DNA from: Novosphingobium indicum | GTDB lineage: Bacteria; Pseudomonadota; Alphaproteobacteria; Sphingomonadales; Sphingomonadaceae | Assembly: GCF_014645195.1 (NCBI RefSeq) | Contig: NZ_BMLK01000001.1 | Coordinates: 281,791 to 345,790 of the forward strand | Reading direction: 5' to 3' | Length of the DNA stretch: 64,000 nucleotides | Shown: in pieces, positions 1-8,758 of the stretch | Numbering within the stretch: position 1 is the stretch's first letter | Layout of the letters: each line of letters starts with the position of its first letter | Translations under genes and position numbers: made by a program | The notes under the pieces: generated by a model | Told to the model about the DNA's origin: nothing | What the model saw: the letters and a program-made list of their open reading frames with translations, nothing else | Databases searched by the model: none

Positions 1-335
1 TCTTCCTCGACCTTCCATTCGATGGGCAGGCCGTGGCAGTCCCAGCCGGGCACATAGGGCGCGTCCTTGCCGAGCAAGGTCTGCGTGCGCACCACCATGT
101 CCTTGAGGATATGGTTAAGCGCATGGCCGATGTGCATGTCGCCGTTCGCGTAGGGCGGGCCGTCATGCAGGATGAACTTTTCGCGTCCGGCGCGGGCCTC
201 GCGGATGACGCGGTAAATGTCCTGTTCCTGCCAGCGCGCAAGAATGCCCGGTTCCTTCTGAGGGAGCCCGGCCTTCATGGGAAAATCGGTCTTCGGCAAG
301 AAGACGGTGTTACGATAGTCGCGCTGTTCGGTCAT
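1..335 (-). CDS. ileS: Isoleucyl-tRNA synthetase, N-terminal part (runs off window)
   Basis: Partial gene: the minus strand encodes a protein starting [20 protein letters not shown] and continuing past base 1. It reads through [20 protein letters not shown] and reaches the class I HIGH signature as [15 protein letters not shown] inside a [15 protein letters not shown] context, which is diagnostic of IleRS. The enzyme charges tRNA-Ile in the cytoplasm. The first 111 codons are visible; the remaining roughly 800 residues lie outside. The ATG at 335 is the first in frame and begins a typical IleRS N-terminus. Translated from the minus strand by eye. It is followed upstream by ribF on the same strand, a common ribF-ileS order. 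Confidence 0.93.
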   Translation of the reverse strand, partial: MTEQRDYRNTVFLPKTDFPMKAGLPQKEPGILARWQEQDIYRVIREARAGREKFILHDGPPYANGDMHIGHALNHILKDMVVRTQTLLGKDAPYVPGWDCHGLPIEWKVEE

Positions 336-431
336 GATCGGCGGGCGTTAGAACAATTGGCTTAACGTTGGAAGAGCCCGCCTTGCGCACAACCACGCAT
401 TACCGGGGCAGGATGCGGTAAAAATCCCTAG

Positions 432-1364
432 TCAGGCCACGCCGGCCAGCAAGGCGCGTGCCTTGATGCAATCGGCTGCAATCTGAGCGGTCAGCGCCGC
501 AAGCGAATCGAACTTGCCTTCGGGCCTAAGGAAGTGATGGAACACCACTTCGATTTCCTGATCGTACAGTTCCTCGGAAAAGTCGAAGATGTGCGGCTCG
601 AGCAGTTCCTTGGGCGGGTCGATCTGGGGGCGCACGCCGAGATTGGCGGCGCCGGGCAGCTCGCGTCCGTCGGCCAGGCGCGAAGTCACCGCGTAGACGC
701 CGTAATGTGGGCGCAGATAGGCGGCCATGTCGATATTGGCGGTGGGAAAGCCGATTTCGCGGCCCAGCTTGTCGCCATGCTGGACCACGCCGCGGATCGC
801 GAAGGGGCGCGTGAGTAGGCGCGCCGCCGTTTCGCAATCGCCGGCCTTGAGCGCCTCGCGAATGCGGCTGGAGGAAATCACCCCCTCGGCGTCGCTGACC
901 GGACCGACTGTACGGCCCGACAGGCCGAAACGTCCGCCGACTTCGCTGAGCACTTGCGGATTGCCGCTACGTCCGCGCCCGAAAGTGAAGTCCTCGCCGG
1001 TAACGACGCCGGTAGCGCCGAGGTGGCCGACGAGTTCCTTCTCGACCCACTCGGCCGCGCCCATCGTGGCCATGGCGCGGTCGAAGTGGAGCACCAGCAT
1101 GGCATCGGCGCCGGCAGCGGCGAACAATTCCTCGCGCTGTTCGAGTGTGGTCAGCCGAAACGGCTCGGCATCCGGCTGGAACAGACGCACCGGGTGCGGG
1201 TCGAACGTGGCGACGATCGCGGGCCGGCCTTCGGCGCGGGCCCAGCGGATGGCTTCTCCGACAACGGCCTGATGGCCCTGATGGAAACCGTCGAAGTTGC
1301 CCAGCGCGACAATCGCGCCGCGCATCGATTCGGGAATGGGGGTGAGGTTGTCGAGGCGAATCAT
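432..1364 (-). CDS. ribF: Bifunctional riboflavin kinase / FAD synthetase
   Basis: Makes FMN from riboflavin and then FAD from FMN with ATP. The 310-residue length is normal for the bifunctional enzyme. The N-terminal FAD-synthetase nucleotidyltransferase domain carries the HxGH-type motif in GNFDGFHQGHQAVV (residues 22-35) and the SSSRIREAL segment near residue 165. The C-terminal kinase domain shows GREIGFPTANID near residue 200 and ends in the expected FDSLAALTAQIAADC helix. It lies just upstream of ileS on the same strand (96-bp gap) and downstream of folA (12-bp gap), so it is likely co-transcribed with folA. Confidence 0.96.
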   Translation of the reverse strand: MIRLDNLTPIPESMRGAIVALGNFDGFHQGHQAVVGEAIRWARAEGRPAIVATFDPHPVRLFQPDAEPFRLTTLEQREELFAAAGADAMLVLHFDRAMATMGAAEWVEKELVGHLGATGVVTGEDFTFGRGRSGNPQVLSEVGGRFGLSGRTVGPVSDAEGVISSSRIREALKAGDCETAARLLTRPFAIRGVVQHGDKLGREIGFPTANIDMAAYLRPHYGVYAVTSRLADGRELPGAANLGVRPQIDPPKELLEPHIFDFSEELYDQEIEVVFHHFLRPEGKFDSLAALTAQIAADCIKARALLAGVA

Positions 1365-1376
1365 GGTTGCAGCCGC

Positions 1377-1862
1377 CTATAGGTCGCGCTGCAGCGTCAC
1401 GAAAGCGTAAGCCGGTGCTTCGCCTTGCGCTGCGTGTTCTTCGCGCGCCTGCTCCTGCCATTCGGGGCCAAGCGGCGGCATCGCGGTATCGCCTTCGTAG
1501 TCGGCGTGAATCTCGGTCAGTTCGATGCGGCTGGCGAGCGGGAGGAACAGGGCGTAGATTTCCGCACCTCCGATCACCGCCACTTCGCCTTCGCTTGCGA
1601 GCGCCAGCGCGGCATCGGGGGAATGTACCACCTCCGCGCCTTGCGCCTGCCAGTCGCGGTCGCGCGTCAGCACGATATGGCGACGGCCCGGCAGCGGGGA
1701 GGGGAAGCTCTCGAAGGTCTTGCGCCCCATGATCATCGGCTTGCCCATGGTCATGGCCTTGAAGTGCTTGAGGTCGGCGGAAAGCCGCCAGGGCAGGGCG
1801 CCGTCGCGGCCGATCACCCCATTCGCGGCGCGCGCGTAGATCAAGAACACATCCTGCGCCAT
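1377..1862 (-). CDS. folA: Dihydrofolate reductase
   Basis: NADPH-dependent reduction of dihydrofolate to tetrahydrofolate. At 161 residues it has the normal chromosomal DHFR length. Visible signatures are ANGVIGRDGALPWRL (substrate-binding N-terminus), MGRKTFESFP, the LPGRRHIVLTRD strand, and VIGGAEIYALFLPLA (cofactor region). It sits 14 bp downstream of purK and 12 bp upstream of ribF on the same strand, placing folate reduction next to purine and flavin synthesis genes. No sign of a plasmid trimethoprim-resistance DHFR type. Confidence 0.95.
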   Translation of the reverse strand: MAQDVFLIYARAANGVIGRDGALPWRLSADLKHFKAMTMGKPMIMGRKTFESFPSPLPGRRHIVLTRDRDWQAQGAEVVHSPDAALALASEGEVAVIGGAEIYALFLPLASRIELTEIHADYEGDTAMPPLGPEWQEQAREEHAAQGEAPAYAFVTLQRDL

Positions 1863-1876
1863 GCCGTCTGCCCGCC

Positions 1877-2935
1877 TCAGTCCAGCGTCAGCCGGGTGAC
1901 GTGGCCCATCTTGCGCCCGGGCCGCGCGGCGGCCTTGCCGTAGAGATGCAGGTGATTGGCCGGATCGGAAAGGATCGTGGCCCAGTCGTGCGCTTCGTCC
2001 CCGATCAGGTTGCGCATCTCGACGGCCCTGGCTGCCAGTCCGGTACTTCCCAGCGGCAATCCGCAGATGGCGCGCACGTGGTTTTCGAACTGGCTGGTCA
2101 CGGAGCCCTCGATGGTCCAGTGCCCCGAATTGTGGACGCGCGGCGCCATTTCGTTGAATACCGGCCCGTTCTCGGTCGCGAAGAATTCCAGCGTGAGCAC
2201 GCCGACATAGTCGAGCGCCTCCGCCACCTTGGCAGCGAGCGCGCGCGCGGCGGGGACCTGTTCGAGCAGGTTTGCCGGTGCCGGCACGCCGCTAAACGCA
2301 AGTATGCCGTTTTCGTGGACGTTGCGGGCCGAATCGAAGAAGCGGATGTCGCCGTCGGTGCCGCGGCACAGGATCACCGAGAACTCGGCGAAGAAGGTCA
2401 CGAACCCTTCGTAGATCAGGGCGGTGTCGGGCAGGTCGAGCGCGCTGGCATCGTCCGCGCTGCCGATCCGCCACTGGCCCTTGCCGTCGTAGCCGTCACG
2501 GCGGGTCTTGAGGATGCCGGGAGCACCGATCCCAGACACGGCGGCCATGAGGTCGAGCTTCGAATCAACCGGTGCGAACGGGGCCGGTGTGCCGCCCAGA
2601 TCGCTGACGAAGCGCTTTTCGCTCAGCCGGTCCTGCGCGATTTCCAGTGCGCGCGGATGCGGGTGGGCAACGACAGTGCCCAACGCCGAGAGCGGACCCA
2701 CCGGCACATTCTCGAACTCGTAGGTCACCACCGCGCAATCGGCGGCGAAGGCGGCCATGGCCTCGGCATCGTCCCATTCGGCGCAGGTGAACGCGGCGGA
2801 GACATCGGCGGCGACGGAGTCGGTTTCGGGCGCGTAGATATGGCAGCGATAGCCCAGCTGCGCTGCGGCCATGGCGATCATCCGGCCAAGCTGGCCGCCG
2901 CCGAGGATGCCGATTGTCTCTCCCGGTGCGATCAT
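1877..2935 (-). CDS. purK: 5-(carboxyamino)imidazole ribonucleotide synthase
   Basis: ATP-dependent carboxylation of AIR to N5-CAIR in purine synthesis, acting together with PurE. The 352-residue protein has the N-terminal GETIGILGGGQLGRMIAMAA signature, a central ATP-grasp fold with YDGKGQWRI (residue ~185) and the acidic metal-binding stretch EFFATENGPVFNEMAPRVHN, characteristic of PurK. It follows purE on the same strand with a roughly 97-bp gap that holds an imperfect palindromic repeat, so purE-purK expression may be partly uncoupled. Confidence 0.96.
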   Translation of the reverse strand: MIAPGETIGILGGGQLGRMIAMAAAQLGYRCHIYAPETDSVAADVSAAFTCAEWDDAEAMAAFAADCAVVTYEFENVPVGPLSALGTVVAHPHPRALEIAQDRLSEKRFVSDLGGTPAPFAPVDSKLDLMAAVSGIGAPGILKTRRDGYDGKGQWRIGSADDASALDLPDTALIYEGFVTFFAEFSVILCRGTDGDIRFFDSARNVHENGILAFSGVPAPANLLEQVPAARALAAKVAEALDYVGVLTLEFFATENGPVFNEMAPRVHNSGHWTIEGSVTSQFENHVRAICGLPLGSTGLAARAVEMRNLIGDEAHDWATILSDPANHLHLYGKAAARPGRKMGHVTRLTLD

Positions 2936-2953
2936 GCGCGTTTTACCTACTGT

Positions 2954-3030
2954 CTTTCGACTGGCTCAGGACGAGCGGAATTGGGGGTGAGAATTGCGGT
3001 CATTTCCCGCTCATGCCGAGCTTGTCGAAG
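2954..3030. repeat. Imperfect palindromic REP-like element between purE and purK
   Basis: Two arms face each other: 2954-2978 (contains TCGACTGGCTCAGGACGAGC) and 3007-3030 (reverse complement contains TCGACAAGCTCGGCATGAGC). They match at most positions over about 24 bases, separated by a 28-base loop. Sequences of the TTCGACAAGCTCAGG type are familiar as dispersed intergenic palindromes in sphingomonad genomes. The element fills almost the whole purE-purK gap. Mobility or copy number cannot be judged from this window. Confidence 0.55.
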
Positions 3031-3032
3031 CA

Positions 3033-3524
3033 TCAGGACGGCCGCTCTGCGACGCTGGCGGTCTGCTCGGCGCGGAAGGCCTGCAGACGCTCGGCCAGTG
3101 CCTCGTCGGAAGTGGCGAGAATGGCGGCGGCAAGCAGGCCGGCATTGGCCGCGCCCGCCTCGCCGATGGCCAGCGTCCCCACCGGAATGCCCGCGGGCAT
3201 CTGCACGATCGAGAGCAGGCTGTCCTGCCCCGAAAGCGCCTTGGACTGCACCGGTACGCCCAGCACCGGCAGGTGCGTCATCGCCGCGACCATGCCGGGC
3301 AGGTGCGCGGCACCGCCGGCACCGGCGATCACCACCTTGAAGCCTTCGTCCGCCGCGCTCTTGGCGAACTCGACCAGCCGGTCGGGCGTGCGGTGGGCCG
3401 AAACGATGCGCGCGTCGTAGGCGACGCCCAGCTTGTCGAGCATCGCGGCGGCGCGCTGCATGGTCGGCCAGTCCGACTGGCTGCCCATGATGATCGCGAC
3501 CGGCGGGGTACCCGCTTCGCTCAT
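3033..3524 (-). CDS. purE: N5-carboxyaminoimidazole ribonucleotide mutase
   Basis: Converts N5-CAIR to CAIR in purine biosynthesis. The 163-residue length fits class I PurE. Signatures are [20 protein letters not shown] (GSxSDW phosphate/substrate loop), the [14 protein letters not shown] motif with the catalytic His, and [17 protein letters not shown]. The stop lies before purK across a small repeat, and the start is one base past the gpmA stop, so gpmA-purE are tightly linked on the minus strand. Confidence 0.96.
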   Translation of the reverse strand: MSEAGTPPVAIIMGSQSDWPTMQRAAAMLDKLGVAYDARIVSAHRTPDRLVEFAKSAADEGFKVVIAGAGGAAHLPGMVAAMTHLPVLGVPVQSKALSGQDSLLSIVQMPAGIPVGTLAIGEAGAANAGLLAAAILATSDEALAERLQAFRAEQTASVAERPS

Positions 3525-3525
3525 A

Positions 3526-4212
3526 TCAGCGCTCCGACAGGTAGTAACGGTCGAGAACGGCCAGTTCGTCGTCCAGATCGTAGATGATCGGCTGACCGGT
3601 CGGGATCTCGAGACCGGTGATCTCGTCGTCCGAAATGCCCGAGAGGTGCTTTACCAGCGCGCGCAGCGAGTTGCCGTGCGCGGCGACCAGCACCGTGGCG
3701 CCGGCCTTGAGGTGCGGCACGATGGCGCCTTCGTAATAAGGCAGGACGCGCGCGATGGTGTCCTTGAGGCTTTCGGTCTGCGGCACGTCGATGCCGGCAT
3801 AGCGCGGATCGTCGGACAGATCGAACTCGCTGCCGCGTTCCAGCACCGGCGGCGGCGTGTCGAAGCTGCGGCGCCAGATCTTGACCTGGTCATCGCCGTG
3901 CTTGGCGGCCGTCTCGGCCTTGTCGAGGCCGGTGAGCCCGCCATAGTGCCGCTCGTTGAGGCGCCAGTCCTTGGTTTCCGGGATCCACAGGATGCCGGCC
4001 GCTTCCAGAGCGAAGTGCAGCGTCTTGATCGCGCGGGTCTGGACCGAGGTGAAGGCCACGGTGGGCAGCATGCCCTTGTCCTTCAGCAGAGCGCCGGCGG
4101 CGCGGGCTTCCGCCTCGCCCTTTTCGGTCACGTCTACGTCCCACCAGCCGGTGAAGCGATTTTCGAGGTTCCACTGGCTCTGGCCGTGGCGCAGAAGAAT
4201 CAGACGGGGCAA
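3526..4212 (-). CDS. gpmA: 2,3-bisphosphoglycerate-dependent phosphoglycerate mutase
   Basis: Interconverts 3- and 2-phosphoglycerate in glycolysis. The phosphohistidine motif [20 protein letters not shown] is at the N-terminus, followed by [16 protein letters not shown] and [14 protein letters not shown] with the second catalytic His. I chose the TTG start at 4212 because GGGAG lies seven bases upstream and it gives a 228-residue protein beginning (M)PRLILLRHG, as in relatives. An in-frame ATG at 4245 would add 11 unconserved residues. Located immediately upstream of purE on the same strand. Confidence 0.94.
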   Translation of the reverse strand: MPRLILLRHGQSQWNLENRFTGWWDVDVTEKGEAEARAAGALLKDKGMLPTVAFTSVQTRAIKTLHFALEAAGILWIPETKDWRLNERHYGGLTGLDKAETAAKHGDDQVKIWRRSFDTPPPVLERGSEFDLSDDPRYAGIDVPQTESLKDTIARVLPYYEGAIVPHLKAGATVLVAAHGNSLRALVKHLSGISDDEITGLEIPTGQPIIYDLDDELAVLDRYYLSER

Positions 4213-4281
4213 GGCAGGACTCCCTGTTGGCTTGCGGTGCCGCAACCGGAGCGGCGTGTCGCGATTGTCAGGCCGCTGCCC

Positions 4282-4464
4282 CTAGCTTTCCGCGGACGGT
4301 TTGGAAAGCCTGCCCGATTCGATATCGTCGTTGCCCCGGGAAGCATGCGCGCGCGCCTGTGCCTTGCGGCGGCGCAGGTTTTCGCGCAGCTTGGCGGCAA
4401 GGCGCTCCTCGCGGGTGAGCTTGCCTGTGTCCTTCCCGCCATCTGTGCCAGATTTCTCGTCCAT
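4282..4464 (-). CDS. Small basic hypothetical protein (60 aa)
   Basis: A 60-residue ORF starting MDEKSGTDGGKDTGKLTREE and continuing with a strongly basic helix (RLAAKLRENLRRRKAQARA). Function unknown. The Arg/Lys-rich helix resembles short sphingomonad proteins of unknown role and could bind nucleic acid or ribosomes, but that is a guess. A much longer in-frame extension upstream (to 4782) would run through tRNA-Thr on the opposite strand, so I reject it and take the ATG at 4464. It is upstream of gpmA on the same strand with a 69-bp gap to the TTG start. Confidence 0.6.
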   Translation of the reverse strand: MDEKSGTDGGKDTGKLTREERLAAKLRENLRRRKAQARAHASRGNDDIESGRLSKPSAES

Positions 4465-4592
4465 GGCGCGGCATTGCCGTTCGTCGCGGCAAAGCGCAAG
4501 CGGCGCTTGACAATTGCCACCTTCGCAGACAATAGCGCGCCCCTGCCTCGGGCAACCGGAATCGACGCGTTCCGGATCGTCCGAACAAAGGC

Positions 4593-4667
4593 GCTGCTGT
4601 AGCTCAGTGGTAGAGCGCACCCTTGGTAAGGGTGAGGTCGGGAGTTCAATCCTCCCCAGCAGCACCA
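4593..4667 (+). tRNA. tRNA-Thr (anticodon GGT)
   Basis: Cloverleaf readable by eye: acceptor arm GCTGCTG pairs with CAGCAGC, the D-arm contains AGCTCAGTGGTAGAGC, the anticodon stem CACCC/GGGTG closes the loop TTGGTAA with anticodon GGT, and the T-arm contains GGGAGTTCAATCCTCCC. Discriminator A is followed by an encoded CCA at 4665-4667. It reads ACC and, by wobble, ACT codons. It stands alone between a small minus-strand gene and the receptor-phytase operon. Confidence 0.96.
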
Positions 4668-4742
4668 TTCCCCTCCGGATCAGTCCCTTGCACAAGAACG
4701 CCCGGAATCCCGAGTCGTGTGGCGTCTGTGTTGCGTGCAACG

Positions 4743-4782
4743 ATGTCATGGAACTGTCTCGGTAGTGGCACGCCGGTGTCAC
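4743..4782 (+). promoter_or_regulatory. Putative Pho box array (four PhoB-like half-sites at 11-bp spacing)
   Basis: Four seven-base units start at 4743 (ATGTCAT), 4754 (CTGTCTC), 4765 (GTGGCAC) and 4776 (GTGTCAC), exactly 11 bp apart. The known PhoB half-site is CTGTCAT repeated every 11 bp. The units match it at 6, 5, 4 and 5 of 7 positions. The array ends 51 bp before the receptor ATG, and the operon includes a phytase, a typical phosphate-starvation product. A CTAGGC just downstream (4792-4797) could serve as a -10. The match is by eye, and PhoB binding is inferred. Confidence 0.55.
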
Positions 4783-4833
4783 AGACCGCCCCTAGGCCCC
4801 GCGCAATTCATTCGCAACAGGGGTTCCCATCAC

Positions 4834-7623
4834 ATGAAAACGTCCCTCCGCCTCGTCGCGGGGCTGCTAGCCTCGACGTCTTTCGCGACTGTCGTTCACG
4901 CAGGTGAACTCTCCGGCAACGTCTCTGACGCCACCGGAACCCGAGCTCTGCAGTCGGCCACGGTGCGAATTGTCGAATTGAATCGCGAAGCCGAGACAAG
5001 CCGCGATGGCAGCTACATTTTCGCGGACATTCCCGCAGGCGACTACACGGTGGAGGTCGACTACGTTGGCGCCGTCATGGAAGCGCGCACGATTTCGGTG
5101 CCGGCGACCGGCCGGGTTTCAGGCAACTTCGCGCTGGCCGGCATCGGTGGCGGGGACATCCTGGTGGTGGGTCAGGCCGCCAACCTTTCCAGCTCGTTGT
5201 CGCGCAAGAAAGCTGCGGATGGTGTCGAATCGGTGCTGACCCGCGACGCCATCGGCCAGTTCCCCGACCAGAATGTCGCCGAATCGCTGCGCCGCCTGCC
5301 GGGCCTGAACATCCTCAACGATCAGGGCGAAGGGCGCTACGTGTCGGTGCGTGGCCTGGACCCCGATCTCAACTCGACCTCGCTTAACGGTGTGCGCATC
5401 CCGGCGCCGGAATCGGATTCGCGCGGTGTCGCCCTCGACGTCATCTCTTCGGACCTGATCGAATCGATCGAGGTCAAGAAGTCGCTTACGCCGGACATGG
5501 ACGCCGACACCATCGGCGCCTCGATCGAGATCAACACCACCAGCGCCTTCGACCTCAAGAAGGCCAGCTTCTCGGTCAATGCCGAAGGCAGCTACAATGA
5601 CTATTCGGGTGAAGTGACTCCAAAGGTTTCGGCCAGTTTCTCCGCTCCGATTGGCGACGATTTCGGCGTTTCCGGCGGCGTAAGCTACTACAACCGCAAG
5701 TTCGAAACCGACAATGTCGAATCCGATCCCTGGACCACGGCCGACGACGGTACGGCCTACAGCGAAGTATTGGAGTATCGCGACTACGACGTCGAGCGTA
5801 AGCGCATCAATGCCAACCTCAGCTTCGACTGGCGCGTATCGGACACCACGACGGCCTTCGTAAAGGGCATCTGGAGCCAGTTCGACGACCAGGAATATCG
5901 CCGCCGCACGACGTTCAACTTCGAGGACGCGACGGACATCACCTGGACCAGCACCGGCGTCAGCTTCACCGACGCCGCCGATGACGAAGGCGATGGTGCC
6001 ATCGTGATCGAGCGCGATCTCAAGGATCGTTTCGAGCGCCAGCGCATCTACTCGATTGCGCTGGGTTCGGACACGGACACCGGCATCTGGAAGTTCAGCT
6101 GGCTGGCCAGCTACTCCAAGTCGAGCGAGAAGGAGACTCACTCCGTCGACCCGATTGCCTTTGCCGCCGAATTTGAAGGCGCAGGAGTCGGCATCGACTG
6201 GGATTATTCGGATCGCAGGGTCCCGACCTACGCCATCACCAGCGGCGCCAATCTCGTGAACGGTCCCGAGAACTACGAGTTCGACAAGATCGAGTTGACC
6301 ACCCTGTCCGACAGCCAGGACGAGGAATGGGCGGTAAAGGCCGATCTTGCGCGCACTTTCGCGATGGACAACGGGGACTTCACGGTTCAGGTCGGCGGCA
6401 AGGCTCGCTGGCGTGAGAAGTCTTACGACTTCAACTACATCAAGTACAAAGGCGGCGAAATCGAGTACACCATGGCCGATGCCGAACTCGGCGAGCAGAC
6501 CTACCGTCTGCATGGCATAAGCCTCGGTCCCGTCCTGACCAAGTCGGCAGGCGAAACGTTCCTCAACGCCTACAGGGACACTTTCGAGATCGACGATTTC
6601 GACGTCGCCTACGATGGTGCGACCGATGACTATTCGGTCAAGGAAAACATCTATGCCGGGTACGCCCTGGCTCGCTGGGACTCGGATGCCGTCCGGGTCA
6701 TCGGCGGTGTTCGTATGGAGCACACCGAGAACACGCTGAACGGCAACATCGTCACCGAAGTGGATGGTGCCGACCTGCCGATCATCGAGGCCGTCCAGTA
6801 CAAGCGCAGCTATACGGACTGGCTGCCCAGCCTGGCGATCCGTGTCTCTCCGCAGAACAACATCGTCGCACGCTTTGCCGGCTCCAGGAGCCTGGTTCGC
6901 CCCAAGTTCTCCCAGCTTGCGCCGCGCTCGACGGTGAACGAAGACAACGAGGCAGAATTCGGCAATCCGGATTTGCTGCCTTACAAAGCATGGAACCTTG
7001 ATACGAGCGTCGAGTACTATTTCACCTCGAACGGCGCGTTGACCTTCAACGCCTTCTACAAGTCGGTCGACAACTTTACTTACGAGCAGACCTTCGACGA
7101 TTTCACCTACCAGGGTATCGCCTACGATGAGTTCACCACTTTCCGTAACGGTGACAGCGCGACGATCGTCGGTTTCGAAGCGAGCTACAGCCAGGCCTTT
7201 ACCATGCTGCCCGCGCCGTTCGACGGCTTGCTGACGCAGTTCAATTACACCTACACGTATGCAAAGGGCGAACTGGGCGATGGCCGTCGGATCAGTCTGC
7301 CGAATTCGTCGAAGAACACCTTCAACGCCGTTCTCGGCTACCAGAAGGGACCGGTGAACCTGCGCCTTTCGGGCACCTTCCGCGACAGGTACCTGGACGA
7401 GGTCGGCGAAGATGCCACCGAAGACCGCTGGGTAGACAAGCACTTCCAGCTCGATTTCTCGGGCAAGCTGAAGGTGACCGACAATATCCGCCTCACCCTC
7501 GACGTGATCAACATCAACAATGCGCGGTACTTCGCCTACCAGAACTTCGAGAGCGCCCAGCGCCTGCTGCAGTTCGAGCAGTACGGCCAGACCGTGAAGT
7601 TCGGCGCGCGGGTGAACTTCTGA
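4834..7623 (+). CDS. TonB-dependent outer-membrane receptor with N-terminal carboxypeptidase-like domain (phytase-linked)
   Basis: Energy-coupled outer-membrane transporter, 929 residues from the ATG at 4834. Residues 1-23 are a signal peptide ending in VVHA. Residues ~24-105 form a CarboxypepD_reg-like beta-sandwich (GELSGNVSDATGTRALQSAT). The plug follows (AIGQFPDQNVAESLRRLPGL, then YVSVRGLDPDLNSTSLNGVR), then a 22-strand barrel ending in aromatic F (KFGARVNF). The pattern is that of the TonB-Xanth-Caul family. It overlaps the downstream phytase by one base (TGATG), so the imported or captured substrate is probably a phosphate ester such as phytate. Substrate is inferred from context only. 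Upstream ATG-less extension to 4717 is not credible. Confidence 0.92.
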   Translation: MKTSLRLVAGLLASTSFATVVHAGELSGNVSDATGTRALQSATVRIVELNREAETSRDGSYIFADIPAGDYTVEVDYVGAVMEARTISVPATGRVSGNFALAGIGGGDILVVGQAANLSSSLSRKKAADGVESVLTRDAIGQFPDQNVAESLRRLPGLNILNDQGEGRYVSVRGLDPDLNSTSLNGVRIPAPESDSRGVALDVISSDLIESIEVKKSLTPDMDADTIGASIEINTTSAFDLKKASFSVNAEGSYNDYSGEVTPKVSASFSAPIGDDFGVSGGVSYYNRKFETDNVESDPWTTADDGTAYSEVLEYRDYDVERKRINANLSFDWRVSDTTTAFVKGIWSQFDDQEYRRRTTFNFEDATDITWTSTGVSFTDAADDEGDGAIVIERDLKDRFERQRIYSIALGSDTDTGIWKFSWLASYSKSSEKETHSVDPIAFAAEFEGAGVGIDWDYSDRRVPTYAITSGANLVNGPENYEFDKIELTTLSDSQDEEWAVKADLARTFAMDNGDFTVQVGGKARWREKSYDFNYIKYKGGEIEYTMADAELGEQTYRLHGISLGPVLTKSAGETFLNAYRDTFEIDDFDVAYDGATDDYSVKENIYAGYALARWDSDAVRVIGGVRMEHTENTLNGNIVTEVDGADLPIIEAVQYKRSYTDWLPSLAIRVSPQNNIVARFAGSRSLVRPKFSQLAPRSTVNEDNEAEFGNPDLLPYKAWNLDTSVEYYFTSNGALTFNAFYKSVDNFTYEQTFDDFTYQGIAYDEFTTFRNGDSATIVGFEASYSQAFTMLPAPFDGLLTQFNYTYTYAKGELGDGRRISLPNSSKNTFNAVLGYQKGPVNLRLSGTFRDRYLDEVGEDATEDRWVDKHFQLDFSGKLKVTDNIRLTLDVININNARYFAYQNFESAQRLLQFEQYGQTVKFGARVNF

Positions 7624-8711
7624 TGCGGATGTGCGATCTCGTAAAGTATGGCTCGGGAGCACTGCTCCCGGGCCTGCTCCTGGCAGGGTGTGCGACCCTG
7701 CCGGAGCCGCCGAAGGCCTATCTCCCGGCTGTGGACGTCCCAGCGATCGCCGAAACCGTGCCGGTTGGCACCGCCAACGACGACGCGGCAGACGATCCGG
7801 CGATCTGGCGCAATGCTGCCGATCCTGCAGCCAGCCTGATTGTCGGGACCGACAAGAAGGCCGGGCTCTATGTCTATGGGCTCGATGGGAAGGTGCGCGA
7901 TTTTCTCGCTGCCGGCGCGCTCAACAACGCGGATCTGCGTGAGGTCACGCTTGCCGATGGCACGAAGCGCATCCTCGTGGCCGCCAGCGACCGCACCGAC
8001 CGGTCCCAGCCGCGTATCGCGCTGTTCTGGCTGGAGGGCACCAATGGCAAGCTCTCCGAAATCGGAACGGAGACATTCCTGCCGGCAGATCGCGGCTCGG
8101 CCGAGGCCTATGGCTTCTGCATGGGCGGTGCGCTCGGCGAAAACGATCTCGCTCGCGCCTATGTCGTGCTCAAGGACGGGACGGTCGTCGAAAGCGCCTT
8201 GTTCGAACAGGGCGACCGGATCGTTCCGACCTACATCCGCGACGTAAAGCTGGCGACCCAGTCGGAAGGCTGCGTCGTCGATGACGCCACGCAGACGCTC
8301 TATGTCGCCGAGGAAGATGTCGGCATCTGGAAAGTCCCGCTGCAGACCGTTCTGAAGGCCGAGGCCTATGCCCGCGTCGGCGCACAGGATGGGCTCGTCG
8401 ACGACGTCGAAGGTCTTGCCATCGCCCGCGACGGCAAGGAGCGGGCTTGGCTGGTCGCATCCAGCCAGGGCGACAACGCCTATACGCTGTTCGACCTTGC
8501 GGACGGCTCCATGACCGGTCGCTTCCGTATCGGCGGAGGCGAAATCGATGGCACCAGCGATACCGACGGCATCGAGGTCGTGCTGGGCGATTTCGGTCCG
8601 CGTTTTCCGGAAGGCCTGTTCATTGCACAGGACGGCGACAACGCGCCGGAGGCGCAGAACTTCAAGCTCCTGTCGTGGCAATCGATCCGCGAGGCGCTGG
8701 AAATCGAATAG
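7623..8711 (+). CDS. Beta-propeller phytase (3-phytase) lipoprotein
   Basis: Hydrolyses phytate (inositol hexakisphosphate) to release phosphate; Ca-dependent in the family. The 362-residue product has a lipoprotein signal with lipobox LLAG-C (Cys23), so it is probably membrane-anchored and faces the periplasm or the cell surface. Family signatures include TANDDAADDPAIWRNAADPA, SLIVGTDKKAGLYVYGLDGK, NNADLREV, AEAYGFCMG, EGCVVDDATQTLYVAEEDVG and DTDGIEVV, which supply the acidic calcium and substrate ligands. The ATG overlaps the receptor stop (TGATG), indicating translational coupling. A second ATG two codons in is also possible. Confidence 0.9.
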   Translation: MRMCDLVKYGSGALLPGLLLAGCATLPEPPKAYLPAVDVPAIAETVPVGTANDDAADDPAIWRNAADPAASLIVGTDKKAGLYVYGLDGKVRDFLAAGALNNADLREVTLADGTKRILVAASDRTDRSQPRIALFWLEGTNGKLSEIGTETFLPADRGSAEAYGFCMGGALGENDLARAYVVLKDGTVVESALFEQGDRIVPTYIRDVKLATQSEGCVVDDATQTLYVAEEDVGIWKVPLQTVLKAEAYARVGAQDGLVDDVEGLAIARDGKERAWLVASSQGDNAYTLFDLADGSMTGRFRIGGGEIDGTSDTDGIEVVLGDFGPRFPEGLFIAQDGDNAPEAQNFKLLSWQSIREALEIE

Positions 8712-8758
8712 AGCGGTGCCGCTGCATATTGCTTGAGCGGCGCCCTCCATTTGCGGTA

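Noticed and set aside
4282..4782. 166-codon minus-strand ORF extending the small basic protein
   Set aside because: The upper half is antisense to tRNA-Thr; only the last 60 codons look like a gene.
5119..7662. Long minus-strand ORF opposite the phytase-linked receptor
   Set aside because: Translation has no recognisable motifs and only reflects codon bias of the receptor gene.
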